Source: Salinisphaera sp002433465 (GTDB taxonomy: Bacteria; Pseudomonadota; Gammaproteobacteria; Nevskiales; Salinisphaeraceae). Taken from it: DNA of 64,000 nt. The notes beneath the pieces were generated by a model. The model made no database searches. It had not been told where the DNA came from and was given only the letters and a program-made list of their open reading frames with translations. Position 1 is the stretch's first letter, and the number at the start of each line of letters is the position of its first letter. A program made the position numbers and the translations under genes. Positions 43,382 to 52,757 of the stretch are shown here, one piece after another. Where the stretch lies: NCBI RefSeq assembly GCF_040361435.1, contig NZ_APNL01000002.1:1-64000 (forward strand), in the 5' to 3' direction.

Positions 43382-44086
43382 ATGGCGCCCGGCAACGAAT
43401 CGTATCCGCAGCCCCGTGGGGCGCTCGCACGCGAAGGCACGAGCGTCGACGACATGGTTACGCGCCTGTCGGAAGAGATCGTGGCCGGGCGCTGGCCGCC
43501 CGGTACCCGGCTGACCGCGGCGGGCATCGCCGCGCGCTTTTCGGTATCGCGCACGCCGGTACGCGAGGCGTTCGGCCATCTGTTCGCCATGGGGCTGGTC
43601 GAGCGCCGTCCCAATCGCGGCGTGGTGACCGCCTCGATCGACGCACCCACGCTGTTTGCCATGTTCGAAGCCATGGCCGAACTCGAAGCGGCCTGCGCGC
43701 GCTTTTGTGCCTGGCGCATGCCGCTGGCCGAACGACGAGCGTTGCAGGCATTGCACGAGTCCTCGCGCGGGCTGCTCGCAGCGCATCATCAGGCCGAGTA
43801 CAGCGCGTTCAACGACCGCTTTCACAGCGCGCTCTACGACGGTTCGCGCAGCGATCACCTGATCGAACTCACGCGGGCGACCCGTGCTCGCCTGCAGCCA
43901 TTCCGTCACACCCAGTTCGCGATCGAACGCCGCACCCTGCATTCCTTCGACGAACACGCCGCCATCATCGCCGCCGTGCTGGCCGGCGATGGCGCGGCCG
44001 CAGCCGAGGCCGCGCGTGCACACGTGCTTTCGGTCGCGCGCAGCGCGCACTGCTATGTCGAATCGCGCAGCGAGTCCACGCCATGA
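43382..44086 (+). CDS. GntR-family transcriptional regulator (FCD domain)
   Basis: A 234-residue FadR/FCD-type regulator. The winged helix is at about 30–75, with LTAAGIAARFSVSRTPVREAFGHLFAMGLVERRPNRGVVTA (in parts) as recognition region. The C-terminal FCD effector domain contains FNDRFHSALYDGSRSDHLIEL and HTQFAIERRTLHSFDEHAAIIAAVLAGD, where Asp and His residues bind a metal and the ligand. The start was placed at the ATG closest to the helix-turn-helix; an ATG at 43364 is possible. It probably represses the downstream hydrolase-permease-cupin genes. Confidence 0.9.
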   Translation: MAPGNESYPQPRGALAREGTSVDDMVTRLSEEIVAGRWPPGTRLTAAGIAARFSVSRTPVREAFGHLFAMGLVERRPNRGVVTASIDAPTLFAMFEAMAELEAACARFCAWRMPLAERRALQALHESSRGLLAAHHQAEYSAFNDRFHSALYDGSRSDHLIELTRATRARLQPFRHTQFAIERRTLHSFDEHAAIIAAVLAGDGAAAAEAARAHVLSVARSAHCYVESRSESTP

Positions 44087-44197
44087 ACGCCTGCGCGCTG
44101 CGATCCGAAGCGCACTGCGTACCGCTGCGCCCCACGGCGGCGGTACCCCATGACCCCTTTGTAAATCCTATCGACAGTTTCATTTGAGGCATCAACC

Positions 44198-44893
44198 ATG
44201 AGCAAGACGCTTTCCCTGCCCGCCGACCCTTACCGCTGGCCGTTCGATACCGAGGTCGAGCTATCGAAACTGGCGGTGATCGTGATCGACATGCAAACCG
44301 ATTTCTGCGGGCGTGGCGGCTATGTCGATCGCATGGGTTACGACCTGTCGCTGACCCGGGCCGCGGTCGAACCGCTACAGAACGTGCTGGCGGCCGTGCG
44401 CCAGCACCCGGAAATCATGGTCATTCATACGCGTGAGGGTCACCGCCCGGAGTTGGTCGATCTGCCCGCCAACAAACGCTGGCGCAGCGAACAGATCGGC
44501 GCGACGATCGGCGAGCCCGGCCCCTGCGGACGCGTGCTCACGCGCGGCGAGCCGGGCTGGGAAATCATCCCCGAGCTGGCGCCGGCCGACGGCGAGATCG
44601 TGATCGACAAGCCGGGCAAGGGCTCGTTCTATGCCACCGATCTGGAGCACGTCCTGCATACCTGCGGGCGCAGCCATTTGATCATCGGCGGCATCACCAC
44701 CGATGTCTGTGTTCACACCACGATGCGGGAAGCCAACGACCGCGGCTTCGAGTGCCTGATGCTCACCGACTGTACCGGCGCCACCGAGATCCGCCACCGG
44801 GATGCGGCGATATCGATGATCAGCATGCAGGGCGGCATCTTCGGCGCGACCGCGCCCTCCTCGGCCCTGCTGGCCGGGCTCGAATCCGCCTGA
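44198..44893 (+). CDS. Isochorismatase-like cysteine hydrolase, biuret amidohydrolase (BiuH)-like
   Basis: A 231-residue amidase with a Cys-Asp-Lys triad: Asp31 (VIDMQTDFC), Lys138 (IDKPGKGSF) and Cys171 (ITTDVCVHT). From memory it resembles Rhizobium biuret hydrolase BiuH over the whole length, sharing GGYVD-MGYDLSL, GHRPEL-DLP-NKRWRS, IG-PGPCGR-LTRGEPGW and TTMREANDRG. The triad offset fits BiuH numbering (36/142/175). RutB-type ureidoacrylate hydrolases are more distant. It would hydrolyse biuret or a ureide-like amide to release ammonia. No allophanate hydrolase is in the window, so the substrate remains open. GAGG precedes the ATG. Confidence 0.85.
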   Translation: MSKTLSLPADPYRWPFDTEVELSKLAVIVIDMQTDFCGRGGYVDRMGYDLSLTRAAVEPLQNVLAAVRQHPEIMVIHTREGHRPELVDLPANKRWRSEQIGATIGEPGPCGRVLTRGEPGWEIIPELAPADGEIVIDKPGKGSFYATDLEHVLHTCGRSHLIIGGITTDVCVHTTMREANDRGFECLMLTDCTGATEIRHRDAAISMISMQGGIFGATAPSSALLAGLESA

Positions 44894-44942
44894 TCGCCAA
44901 CCGAGGCAATCGGTCCACGCACATCATCGACAAGAGCCGCTC

Positions 44943-46259
44943 ATGAGCGATACCGCACACAATACCCAGCCCGCATCCACCCACGAGTTCGAAAACGAGC
45001 CGGTGCCATCGACGCATCGGCATTCGCTGCTATCGGTCACGCTGGTCTGGATCGGCTTTCCGCTGGTCGTGACCGGCGGTTTTCTCGGCAGCGAACTGAC
45101 CCGGGCCCTGGGCTTTCAGCTCGCCCTGCTGGCGATCGTGGCCGGCAACCTCGTCATGTTCGCCTATGTCGGCGCCCAAAGCGTCACCGCCGCCCGAACC
45201 GGCCGTTCGTTTTCGCTGTTGTCGCGGGACGTGTTCGGCCCGCGGGCCGCACAGGTTGTCTCCGCGTTTCTGTCCACCCTGGTGGTCGGCTGGTTCGCGG
45301 TCCAGACCGGTCTGGCCGGGGCCGGCCTGGAAGACATGCTCGGCTGGCCGGCGCTGGTGGTCAGCCTGTTCGCGGGCGCGCTGTTCACCGGCATGACCAT
45401 GCTGGGGGTGCGCGCGCTGACCGTCGTGGGGGCGCTTTCCGTGCCGTTTTTCATCGTCATGGCGATCGCGGCGCTTGCGATCACGCTGTCCGACCATTCC
45501 TGGCAGCAGATCGGCGGCTATGCCGGCAGCCCCGATGCCAGTGCGATCACTATCGGTATCGGTGTGACCATGGTCATCTCGCTCTTCATCGATTCGGGCA
45601 CGCTCACCGCCGATTTCACCCGCTGGGCGAAACGTCCGACACATGCACTGATCGCCACGGCGAGCGCCTTTCCGCTGGCCAACGGCCTGTCGATGATGCT
45701 GGGCGCGGTGGTCACCGCGGCCGGCACCGCACAGGACGGCAACTTCGCTGCCGTGGTGGCCGGCTATGCGCCCTGGCTGACGCCCATCGCGGCCCTGTTC
45801 TTCGTGATCAACTGTGCCTCGGTATGCATGCACTGTCTGTACAACGCCGCGACCGGCTGGAGTCAGGTGGTTTCACAACGTTTCGCCACCATGGCGATCG
45901 TGTTCGGCGTGATCGGCACGCTCGCTGCTAGTGCCGGCGTCTGGGACATGCTCATCGGCTGGCTGAGCCTGCTCGGTGTCGTCGTACCCGGGATTGGCGG
46001 GGTGATGATCGCGCACTTCGCGCTCAAGGGTGTCACCGGCCAAGCCAACCCGGCAGCCGCGCTGACCGGCTGGGCAGTCGCGGTGGTACTGGCCGCATTC
46101 GTCGACACCTTTATTGCCCAGATGTCGGTGGCGGTAACCGCCATGCTCGGCGGCGGCGCAGGCTTCTGGCTCGCGGATCGGTTCGGAATCGGCCACGGCA
46201 CGGACGCGGCCCCCCACTCGAACCGACCCGCGTCGCGTGCCGAGGTGCGCCGGCCATGA
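44943..46259 (+). CDS. NCS1-family permease (CodB/cytosine-permease-like)
   Basis: A 438-residue inner-membrane transporter with about twelve hydrophobic helices. VTLVWIGFPLVVTGGFLGSELTRALGF, SRDVFGPRAAQVVSAFLSTLVVGWFAVQTGLAG (in parts) and DFTRWAKRP are typical of CodB-like nucleobase/cation symporters. It likely imports the nitrogen compound processed by the neighbouring hydrolase. It lies 49 bp after that gene and overlaps the cupin gene by four bases (ATGA), so hydrolase, permease and cupin form one transcription unit. Confidence 0.92.
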   Translation: MSDTAHNTQPASTHEFENEPVPSTHRHSLLSVTLVWIGFPLVVTGGFLGSELTRALGFQLALLAIVAGNLVMFAYVGAQSVTAARTGRSFSLLSRDVFGPRAAQVVSAFLSTLVVGWFAVQTGLAGAGLEDMLGWPALVVSLFAGALFTGMTMLGVRALTVVGALSVPFFIVMAIAALAITLSDHSWQQIGGYAGSPDASAITIGIGVTMVISLFIDSGTLTADFTRWAKRPTHALIATASAFPLANGLSMMLGAVVTAAGTAQDGNFAAVVAGYAPWLTPIAALFFVINCASVCMHCLYNAATGWSQVVSQRFATMAIVFGVIGTLAASAGVWDMLIGWLSLLGVVVPGIGGVMIAHFALKGVTGQANPAAALTGWAVAVVLAAFVDTFIAQMSVAVTAMLGGGAGFWLADRFGIGHGTDAAPHSNRPASRAEVRRP

Positions 46260-46600
46260 ACCAATCGCCGCAAACCCTTGCCATCCCCGATGCCGGACCA
46301 CGCGACGGCCGCGGCTGGGCGGCCTTGCGCGAGGGCGTTCAGATATTCGTACTACAACCCGGCTACGAACAGACCCCGCGGATCGCCCTGCTCGACTATC
46401 TGCCAGGCGCATGGGTGCCGTGGCATCGCCATACCGGCGACGAGCATATTTACGTGCTCCAGGGCAGCCAGCAGGACGAGAACGGACGCTATACGGCCGG
46501 CAGCTATGTCTACAACCCGGCTGGCAGCGCTCACAGCGTGGCCAGCCCCGAGGGCTGTCGAGTGCTCATCCAGTGGTTCGCGCCCGTCGCCTTCGAATGA
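46256..46600 (+). CDS. ChrR-like cupin-domain protein
   Basis: A 114-residue single cupin. Motif 1 is VPWHRHTGDEHIYVLQGSQQDENG (two His, one Glu as metal ligands) and motif 2 is YNPAGSAHSV, as in the ChrR cupin group. In catabolic clusters such proteins act as small metalloenzymes or sensors; its role here is unknown. Coupled to the permease by ATGA. The stop lies only 10 bp from that of the convergent oppC, with no terminator between them. Confidence 0.88.
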   Translation: MNQSPQTLAIPDAGPRDGRGWAALREGVQIFVLQPGYEQTPRIALLDYLPGAWVPWHRHTGDEHIYVLQGSQQDENGRYTAGSYVYNPAGSAHSVASPEGCRVLIQWFAPVAFE

Positions 46601-46610
46601 TGGGCGGGCG

Positions 46611-47498
46611 CTAGCGGTCTTTCGGGTCCAGCGCGTCGCGCAGGCCGTCGCCGATGAAGTTGAAGCAGAACAGCGTGGCGGCGAGAAACACGGCCGGCAC
46701 GATCAAAAGCCAGGGGGCACGATTCATTTCGTCGGCGCCGTCCTTGATGAGCGCACCCCAGGACGTGGCCGGCTCGGCCACGCCCAGGCCGAGAAAGCTC
46801 AGAAACGATTCGAACAGAATCACCTGCGGGATGGTGAGGGTGATATACACCGCCACCACGCCGAGCAGGTTGGGCACGATATGGCGGGCGATAATCGACA
46901 CCGCCGGCGCGCCGGACATACGCGCGGCTTCGATGAAGGGCTGTTGTTTGAGCGCCAGCGTTTGCCCGCGCACGATACGGGCCATATCCAGCCAGTTGAT
47001 CGCACCGATGGCCACGAAGATCAGCAGGATATTGCGGCCGAAGAACACCATCAGCAGGATCACGAAAAACAGAAACGGCATCGCATAGAGAATATCCACG
47101 ATGCGCATCATCACCCCGTCCACGCGCCCGCCGGCATAGCCGGCCGTGGCGCCGTAGGCCACGCCGATGATCAGGCTCACGAGCGTGGCCACGAAGCCGA
47201 TCATCAACGAAATACGCCCGCCTTCGAGCGCGCGTACGAACAGATCCCGCCCCAGCCCGTCGGTGCCGAACCAGTGGGCATCGGCGCTGGTCGGGGCGAC
47301 CCAGATCGCGCCGTAGTCCTGGGCGAAGTAGTTGTGCGGCGACAACCACGGCCCCACCACTACCGCGACCACGATGAACCCGAGCACGCCGATCGAGGCC
47401 AGCGCGGCCTTGTTCGAGCGCAGCCGGCGCAGCGCATCCGAAAACAGGCTGCGCCCGCGTACCGCCTGCTCCATTTTCTTGCGGCGCCCGAACATCAT
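46611..47498 (-). CDS. oppC: Oligopeptide ABC transporter permease OppC
   Basis: A 295-residue membrane subunit. An N-terminal cytoplasmic stretch (RSLFSDALRRLRSNKAA) leads into a first helix, then a periplasmic loop with HWFGTDGLGRDLFVRALEGGRISL and the permease core. The ATPase-contacting EAA loop is EAARMSGAPAVSIIARHIVPN. Start at the first of two adjacent ATGs; a GTG nine bases upstream is possible. It follows oppB by 37 bp and is the last gene of the oppABC unit before the strand switch. Confidence 0.93.
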   Translation of the reverse strand: MMFGRRKKMEQAVRGRSLFSDALRRLRSNKAALASIGVLGFIVVAVVVGPWLSPHNYFAQDYGAIWVAPTSADAHWFGTDGLGRDLFVRALEGGRISLMIGFVATLVSLIIGVAYGATAGYAGGRVDGVMMRIVDILYAMPFLFFVILLMVFFGRNILLIFVAIGAINWLDMARIVRGQTLALKQQPFIEAARMSGAPAVSIIARHIVPNLLGVVAVYITLTIPQVILFESFLSFLGLGVAEPATSWGALIKDGADEMNRAPWLLIVPAVFLAATLFCFNFIGDGLRDALDPKDR

Positions 47499-47535
47499 GG
47501 GCGGCACGGCTCGATTGAAGGCATTGCCCGCCCCA

Positions 47536-48450
47536 TCAGTAGCTCACCCGCGGGTCGAGCCAGCCGTAGAGCAAATCCACGGCCAGATTGAAGGCCACGA
47601 TCAGGATGCCGTAGAACAGCACCACGCCCATCACCAGCGTGTAATCGCGGTTGAGCGCGCCCTGGACAAAGAACTGGCCGAGCCCCGGAATGCCGAAGAT
47701 CGTTTCGATGACCACCGAGCCGGTGATGATGCCGGCCGCAGCCGGGCCGAGAAACGACACGATCGGCGTGAGCGCGGCGGGCAGCGCATGCACCCACACC
47801 ACGCGCGTGGCCGACAGACCCTTGGCACGGGCGGTGCGGATATAGTTCGAGCGCATGACTTCGATGGTCGAACCCCGGGCCAGGCGGGCGACATAGGCCA
47901 TCATCGCGGTGCCGAGCGCGAGTACGGGCATGACATAGTTCTGCCAGCCGCCCAGGCCGCCGGCCGGCAGCCAGTCGTTGTAGACGGCGAGCACCAGAAT
48001 CATGAGCGGCGCGAGCACGAAATTGGGAATCGAGATGCCCAGCATGGCGATCGCCATGGCGCCGTAGTCGGCCGGCCGATTCTGGCGCAGGGCCGCCAGC
48101 ATGCCCAGCGGTATGCCGAAAATCAGCGCGAACGCCAATGAGGCGGCGCCGAGCTTGAGCGAAACCGGAAAACCCGAGGCAATCAGGTCGTTGACGCTGG
48201 TATCACGATACTGAAACGAGGGCCCGAAATCGAAATGGGCGATATCCCAGATATAGCGCCCGTACTGCTGATAGAGCGGTTCGTCGAGATGGTATTTGGC
48301 TTCGAGGTTGGCCCGCACCTGGGGCGGCAGCTCGCGATCGGCGTCGAACGGCCCGCCGGGTGCCGCGCGCATCATCACGAACGCCAGCGTCAGCAGGATG
48401 AACAGGGTGGGAATCGCCCCGAGCAGGCGGCGTAGCGCATAGCTCAACAT
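47536..48450 (-). CDS. oppB: Oligopeptide ABC transporter permease OppB
   Basis: A 304-residue membrane subunit starting MLSYALRRLLGAIPTLFILLTLAFVMMRAAPG, the standard OppB/DppB N-terminus. The EAA-type loop reads RTARAKGLSATRVVWVHALPAALTPIVSFLG (in parts), and LYGWLDPRVSY is the conserved C-terminus. With OppC it forms the translocation channel for peptides delivered by OppA. It lies 40 bp downstream of oppA. Confidence 0.95.
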   Translation of the reverse strand: MLSYALRRLLGAIPTLFILLTLAFVMMRAAPGGPFDADRELPPQVRANLEAKYHLDEPLYQQYGRYIWDIAHFDFGPSFQYRDTSVNDLIASGFPVSLKLGAASLAFALIFGIPLGMLAALRQNRPADYGAMAIAMLGISIPNFVLAPLMILVLAVYNDWLPAGGLGGWQNYVMPVLALGTAMMAYVARLARGSTIEVMRSNYIRTARAKGLSATRVVWVHALPAALTPIVSFLGPAAAGIITGSVVIETIFGIPGLGQFFVQGALNRDYTLVMGVVLFYGILIVAFNLAVDLLYGWLDPRVSY

Positions 48451-48490
48451 GACCTGGCGCGCCTAATTCGCGAGATTCGTATCGACCTGT

Positions 48491-50125
48491 TCACGGTTCG
48501 ATCGACAGATCCTTGCTGTAATAGGAATCCAGCGGGTTGCCTTCGAAGCCCTTCACGTAGTCCTTGATCAGATACTTGCTGACATAGAAATAGATCGGAA
48601 TGATCGGGCTGTCGGCCAGCAGTACGGCCTCGGCTTTCTTCATGACCTTCATGCGCTCGGGCCCGTCGGGCATATGCGCCTGTTTTTCCTGCAGGCGGTC
48701 ATATTCGGCGCTGGCATAGCCGGTGCCGTTGAGCCCGAACTTCGAATTCATCAACTCGAAGAAGGTATTCGGGTCGTTGTAGTCGCCAATCCAGGCCAGC
48801 CGGTAGACCTCGGTGTCGGTGCCCTGGCGCACGCTGTCGAGAAAGACCTTCCATTCCTCGTTGCGCAGCGACACCTCGGCGCCGAGCACGCTGCGCCACA
48901 TCGCGGCAATGACCGAGGCGATCTTCTTGTTGCCCTCGCCGCTGTTGTAGCGAATCTCCACCTTGAGCGGCTTGTCCTGCGAATAACCCGCCTTTTTGTA
49001 GAGTTCCTGTGCCTTGGCTTCGCGCTGGGCGGTTGAGAGCTTGGCCCAGTCGAACTGGGCCCCGGCATAGCCTTCCACCACCGGCGGAATCCAGCCGTGG
49101 GCCGGGATTTCGTCGCCGCGGGTGATCTTGTCGACGATGGTGCGGCGGTCGATCGCCATCGACAGCGCCTGACGCAGCTCGGGGGCATCCTTGAACGGCG
49201 GGCGTTTGACGTTCAGGCCGTAGTAGTAGACGCCCAGCGTCGGCTCGGCGTGCAGCTGGGCCGGAATATGTTTCTTGATCGTCTCCAGCCGCGAGATCGG
49301 CACGGTGGTGGCCCAGTCCAGTTCGCCGGCCTGATAGCGCGACAGCGCCGAGTTCTGATTGGTGATCGGATAGAACTCGACACGGCCGATCGACGTCTCG
49401 TCATCGCCCCAGTACTCGGGGTTGCGCTCGAGCGCGATCATGGAGTTCACGCGCCAGCTTTCCATGCGGTAGGCACCGTTGGTGACCGCGTTGCCCGGCT
49501 GGCTGAATGCCGCGCCGTACTCTTCAACGGCCGGCCGATAGACCGGATAGCTGATGCTATGCGCCAGCGTGCCCAGGAAATACGGCGTGGGCGCAGTAAG
49601 CGTGATTTCGAGCGTGTGCTCGTCCACGGCGCGTACGCCCAGCGTTTGCGCCGGCTTGTCGCCGGCGATGATCGCCTTGGCGTTGACGATAGCCGCATGC
49701 AGCTGGGCATAGGGCGAACCGGTGACCGGGTCGACGCTGCGTCGCAGGCTGTAGACATAGTCGTTCGCGGTCAGCGGCTCGCCGTTGGACCAGCGCAGGT
49801 CGTCGCGCAGCTTGAAGGTATAAACCCGCTCGTCGTCGCCCATCTCCCAGGATTCGGCATCGGCCGGCTCGATCGCGCCGCTTGGCGAAATCTGGACCAG
49901 CCCCGAATACAGGTCGCGTAGAACGTTAGCCGCGGGCACGCTGCGGGCTTGATGCGGGTCCAGGCTTTCCGGCTCGGCGCCGTTGCCGCGACGCAGGACC
50001 GTGCTGCCGTCTTCACGGATTTCCGGCGTGCTCTTGACCGGGAATTTTTCCGACTCGTCGCTGCTGCAGGCCGTGATCAACAGCGCGACAAACAACACAC
50101 ACCCGAACGCTCGAAGCTTGTTCAA
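48491..50125 (-). CDS. oppA: Oligopeptide-binding lipoprotein OppA
   Basis: A 544-residue extracytoplasmic solute-binding protein. It has a lipoprotein signal with lipobox ITAC (Cys20 from this start). The family signature LRRGNGAEPESLDPHQARSVPAANVLRDLYSGL follows, as do the conserved peptide-binding regions (VTNGAYRMESWRVNS, LNVKRPPFKDAPELRQALSMAIDR). No ATG lies near the signal sequence: the likely start is TTG at 50125 with GGGG upstream; a GTG at 50203 would give an improbably long leader. First gene of oppABC. Confidence 0.92.
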   Translation of the reverse strand: MNKLRAFGCVLFVALLITACSSDESEKFPVKSTPEIREDGSTVLRRGNGAEPESLDPHQARSVPAANVLRDLYSGLVQISPSGAIEPADAESWEMGDDERVYTFKLRDDLRWSNGEPLTANDYVYSLRRSVDPVTGSPYAQLHAAIVNAKAIIAGDKPAQTLGVRAVDEHTLEITLTAPTPYFLGTLAHSISYPVYRPAVEEYGAAFSQPGNAVTNGAYRMESWRVNSMIALERNPEYWGDDETSIGRVEFYPITNQNSALSRYQAGELDWATTVPISRLETIKKHIPAQLHAEPTLGVYYYGLNVKRPPFKDAPELRQALSMAIDRRTIVDKITRGDEIPAHGWIPPVVEGYAGAQFDWAKLSTAQREAKAQELYKKAGYSQDKPLKVEIRYNSGEGNKKIASVIAAMWRSVLGAEVSLRNEEWKVFLDSVRQGTDTEVYRLAWIGDYNDPNTFFELMNSKFGLNGTGYASAEYDRLQEKQAHMPDGPERMKVMKKAEAVLLADSPIIPIYFYVSKYLIKDYVKGFEGNPLDSYYSKDLSIEP

Positions 50126-50278
50126 TTTGGCCCCGCAAAACCGCTTAGCTGATCGATTCGCTAGGTTACACGATTGTTTCCTGCGCAACGCAAGGCAACG
50201 CACGCCATCGACGGGCGCGCTATCGCGCCCGTGCCGATCCTGCGTCTTTACGGGTTCGCGCGGCGAAGGCGTGGCCGC

Positions 50279-52192
50279 TCAGGCGGTCTTGGCCAGCTTC
50301 ATGCCGAGCTTTTTCAGATGCACCAGCAGCAGCGAGATCGCGGCCGGCGTCATGCCCGGAATACGCGAAGCCTGGCCGACGGTGGCCGGGCGTACGTCCT
50401 CGAGCTTGCCACGCAGTTCGTTGGACAGTCCGGATACGGCGCCATAATCCAGATCGGCCGGCAGGGTGGTGGCCTCGTGCTGGCGCGTTTTTTCGATCTC
50501 CGCGCTTTGGCGACTGATATAGCCCGCGTACTTGGCCTGGATCTCGACCTGTTCGCCCACCGCTTGTGCCGTTTCGGCGTTGAGCTGCGACAGGTCCGGC
50601 GCGCCCACGCTGTCGATCGCTACCACGCCGGCATGATTCACGCCCGGGCGCTTGAGCAATTCGGCCGCCGACGTGGCCTGCTTGAGCGCGCTGCCCAATA
50701 CGTGTTCGCCCCGGTCGGCGCCGAAGTCTTCCGGCTTGACCACGATCGCCGATAATCGTGCCTGTTCGGCAGCCACCGCGTCGCGCGTCGCTTCGAACGC
50801 CGCCCAGCGTGCGTCGTCGACCAGCCCCAGTTCTCGGCCCACGGGCGTCAGGCGCGTATCGGCATTGTCTTCGCGCAGCAGCAGACGATGCTCGGCGCGC
50901 GAGGTGAACATGCGATAGGGCTCGATCGTGCCGCGGGTGATCAGATCGTCCACGAGCACGCCCAGATAGGCTTCGTCGCGCCGCGGCCACCAGGCGCTTT
51001 CGCCGGCCACCGCGCGGGCCGCGTTGAGCCCGGCCAGCAGGCCCTGAGCGGCGGCTTCTTCATAGCCGGTGGTGCCATTGATCTGGCCCGCGAAATACAG
51101 GCCGGCGATGGCGCGGGTTTCCAGCGTGTAATTCAGCGCGCGCGGGTCGAAATAATCGTATTCGATGGCATAGCCGGGGCGTGTGATATGCGCATGCTCG
51201 AAACCGGCGATCGAGCGCACGACCTTCTGCTGGGTTTCGAACGACAGGCTGGTGGAAATACCGTTGGGATAGACCTCGGCCGAGGTCAGCCCTTCCGGCT
51301 CGATGAAGATCTGGTGCGAGGCCTTGTCGGCAAAGCGCACCACCTTGTCCTCGATCGACGGACAATAGCGCGGGCCGACCGAGTCGATCTGGCCGGAATA
51401 CATCGCCGATTCACCGATATTGTCGGCAATGATCCGATGGGTGGTTTCGTTGGTGTAGGTGATATGACAGCTCACCTGGCGCGGGTGCTCGGCGCGCTCG
51501 CCCATGAACGAAAACACCGGCGCCGGCTCGTCGCCCGGCTGTTCGGCCAGCTGCGAGTAGTCGATGCTCTTGGCGTCGATACGCGGCGGCGTGCCGGTCT
51601 TGAGACGGCCCACCGGCAGATCCAGCGCGCGCAGGCGCTCGGCCAACGCGTTCGAGGGCGCATCCCCCGCGCGACCGCCGCCGAAGCGCTTGTGGCCGAT
51701 ATGAATGGTGCCGCCGAGGAACGTACCGACCGTGAGCACCACCGTGGGCGCATGAAAGGCCAGACCCATGGTGGTCATCACCCCGGCCACGCGGTCGCCG
51801 TCGACGATCAGATCGGCCACCGACTGCTGGAACAGCGCCAGATTGGGCGTGTTCTCGACCATGGAACGCACGGCCGCCTTGTAGAGCGCACGATCGGCCT
51901 GGGCACGGGTGGCACGCACGGCCGGGCCCTTGCGGGCGTTGAGGGTGCGAAACTGAATACCGCCGCGATCGGCGGCACGCGCCATGACGCCGCCCAGGGC
52001 ATCGATTTCGCGCACGAGATGGCCCTTGCCGATACCGCCGATGGCCGGATTGCAAGACATCTGGCCGATGGTTTCGATATTGTCGGTCAAAAGCAGCGTA
52101 CGCGCGCCCATACGGGCAGCGGCGGTGGCCGCTTCGGTGCCGGCATGGCCGCCACCAACCACGATGACGTCGAAATCGGTCTGCGTATTCAT
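50279..52192 (-). CDS. mnmG: tRNA uridine-5-carboxymethylaminomethyl modification enzyme MnmG (GidA)
   Basis: A 637-residue FAD enzyme that, with MnmE, installs cmnm5 groups on U34 of several tRNAs. VIVVGGGHAGTEAATAAARMGARTLLLT is the FAD Rossmann motif, CNPAIGGIGKGHLVREIDALGG and GTPPRIDAKSIDYSQLAEQ are MnmG hallmarks, and VSGLSNELRGKLEDVRPATVGQASRIPGMTPAAI (in parts) is the C-terminal signature. rsmG, parA and parB, which often follow mnmG near oriC, are absent here; oppA lies downstream instead. Confidence 0.97.
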   Translation of the reverse strand: MNTQTDFDVIVVGGGHAGTEAATAAARMGARTLLLTDNIETIGQMSCNPAIGGIGKGHLVREIDALGGVMARAADRGGIQFRTLNARKGPAVRATRAQADRALYKAAVRSMVENTPNLALFQQSVADLIVDGDRVAGVMTTMGLAFHAPTVVLTVGTFLGGTIHIGHKRFGGGRAGDAPSNALAERLRALDLPVGRLKTGTPPRIDAKSIDYSQLAEQPGDEPAPVFSFMGERAEHPRQVSCHITYTNETTHRIIADNIGESAMYSGQIDSVGPRYCPSIEDKVVRFADKASHQIFIEPEGLTSAEVYPNGISTSLSFETQQKVVRSIAGFEHAHITRPGYAIEYDYFDPRALNYTLETRAIAGLYFAGQINGTTGYEEAAAQGLLAGLNAARAVAGESAWWPRRDEAYLGVLVDDLITRGTIEPYRMFTSRAEHRLLLREDNADTRLTPVGRELGLVDDARWAAFEATRDAVAAEQARLSAIVVKPEDFGADRGEHVLGSALKQATSAAELLKRPGVNHAGVVAIDSVGAPDLSQLNAETAQAVGEQVEIQAKYAGYISRQSAEIEKTRQHEATTLPADLDYGAVSGLSNELRGKLEDVRPATVGQASRIPGMTPAAISLLLVHLKKLGMKLAKTA

Positions 52193-52324
52193 TGCCTGCT
52201 CCCGCGGAAAAGACCCACGGTCGAATTCAAAAACGCGCCATTTTAACGTGTTTGCCGTTGCATTTGCGGCGCGCGGAGATTTTGCCGCCGCGCAGGCAAA
52301 GCCGACACGGACCCATCAAGCCGG

Positions 52325-52747
52325 TCAGGTCCGCTGATCGCCACGCCGGCGCGAGTGCCGCGACAGGTCGGCCACAGCCAACCCCATCAGGCGACGGAAG
52401 GTGGGGCATTGCAAATGGCTGGGCGCGCTACAGACCGCCGCATGGCGCAAACCGTCGCGCATGGCCGTGAACTCGCGGATTCGGCGATCCAGTTCGTCGG
52501 CCTTGTCGCTCAACGCCTGGCGATCGATTTCAGGCGGGCCCGAATCGCCCACCATCGGCCGAATCTGTTCGAGCGAAAACCCGGCCGAACGCCCCAGCGC
52601 GATAAGCGCCAGCCGCTCGAGAACCTGAGGGCTGAATTGGCGTCGCAACCCGCGCCGACCGATCGAGCGAATCAACCCCTTTTCCTCGTAAAAACGCAGC
52701 GTGGAGGCAGGCACACCCGCGCGTTTGGCGACCTCGGCGATATCCAT
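52325..52747 (-). CDS. MerR-family transcriptional regulator
   Basis: A 140-residue MerR regulator. The N-terminal winged helix is MDIAEVAKRAGVPASTLRFYEEKGLI, and the middle dimerisation helix spans about 78–100. Two C-terminal cysteines, Cys106 and Cys114, flank SAPSHLQ; this is not the SoxR iron-sulphur motif. They could sense thiol oxidation or a metal (inference). It is divergent from the DUF2938 gene with a perfect inverted repeat in between, so it probably controls itself and that gene. Confidence 0.92.
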   Translation of the reverse strand: MDIAEVAKRAGVPASTLRFYEEKGLIRSIGRRGLRRQFSPQVLERLALIALGRSAGFSLEQIRPMVGDSGPPEIDRQALSDKADELDRRIREFTAMRDGLRHAAVCSAPSHLQCPTFRRLMGLAVADLSRHSRRRGDQRT

Positions 52748-52757
52748 TGCGCGCTCT

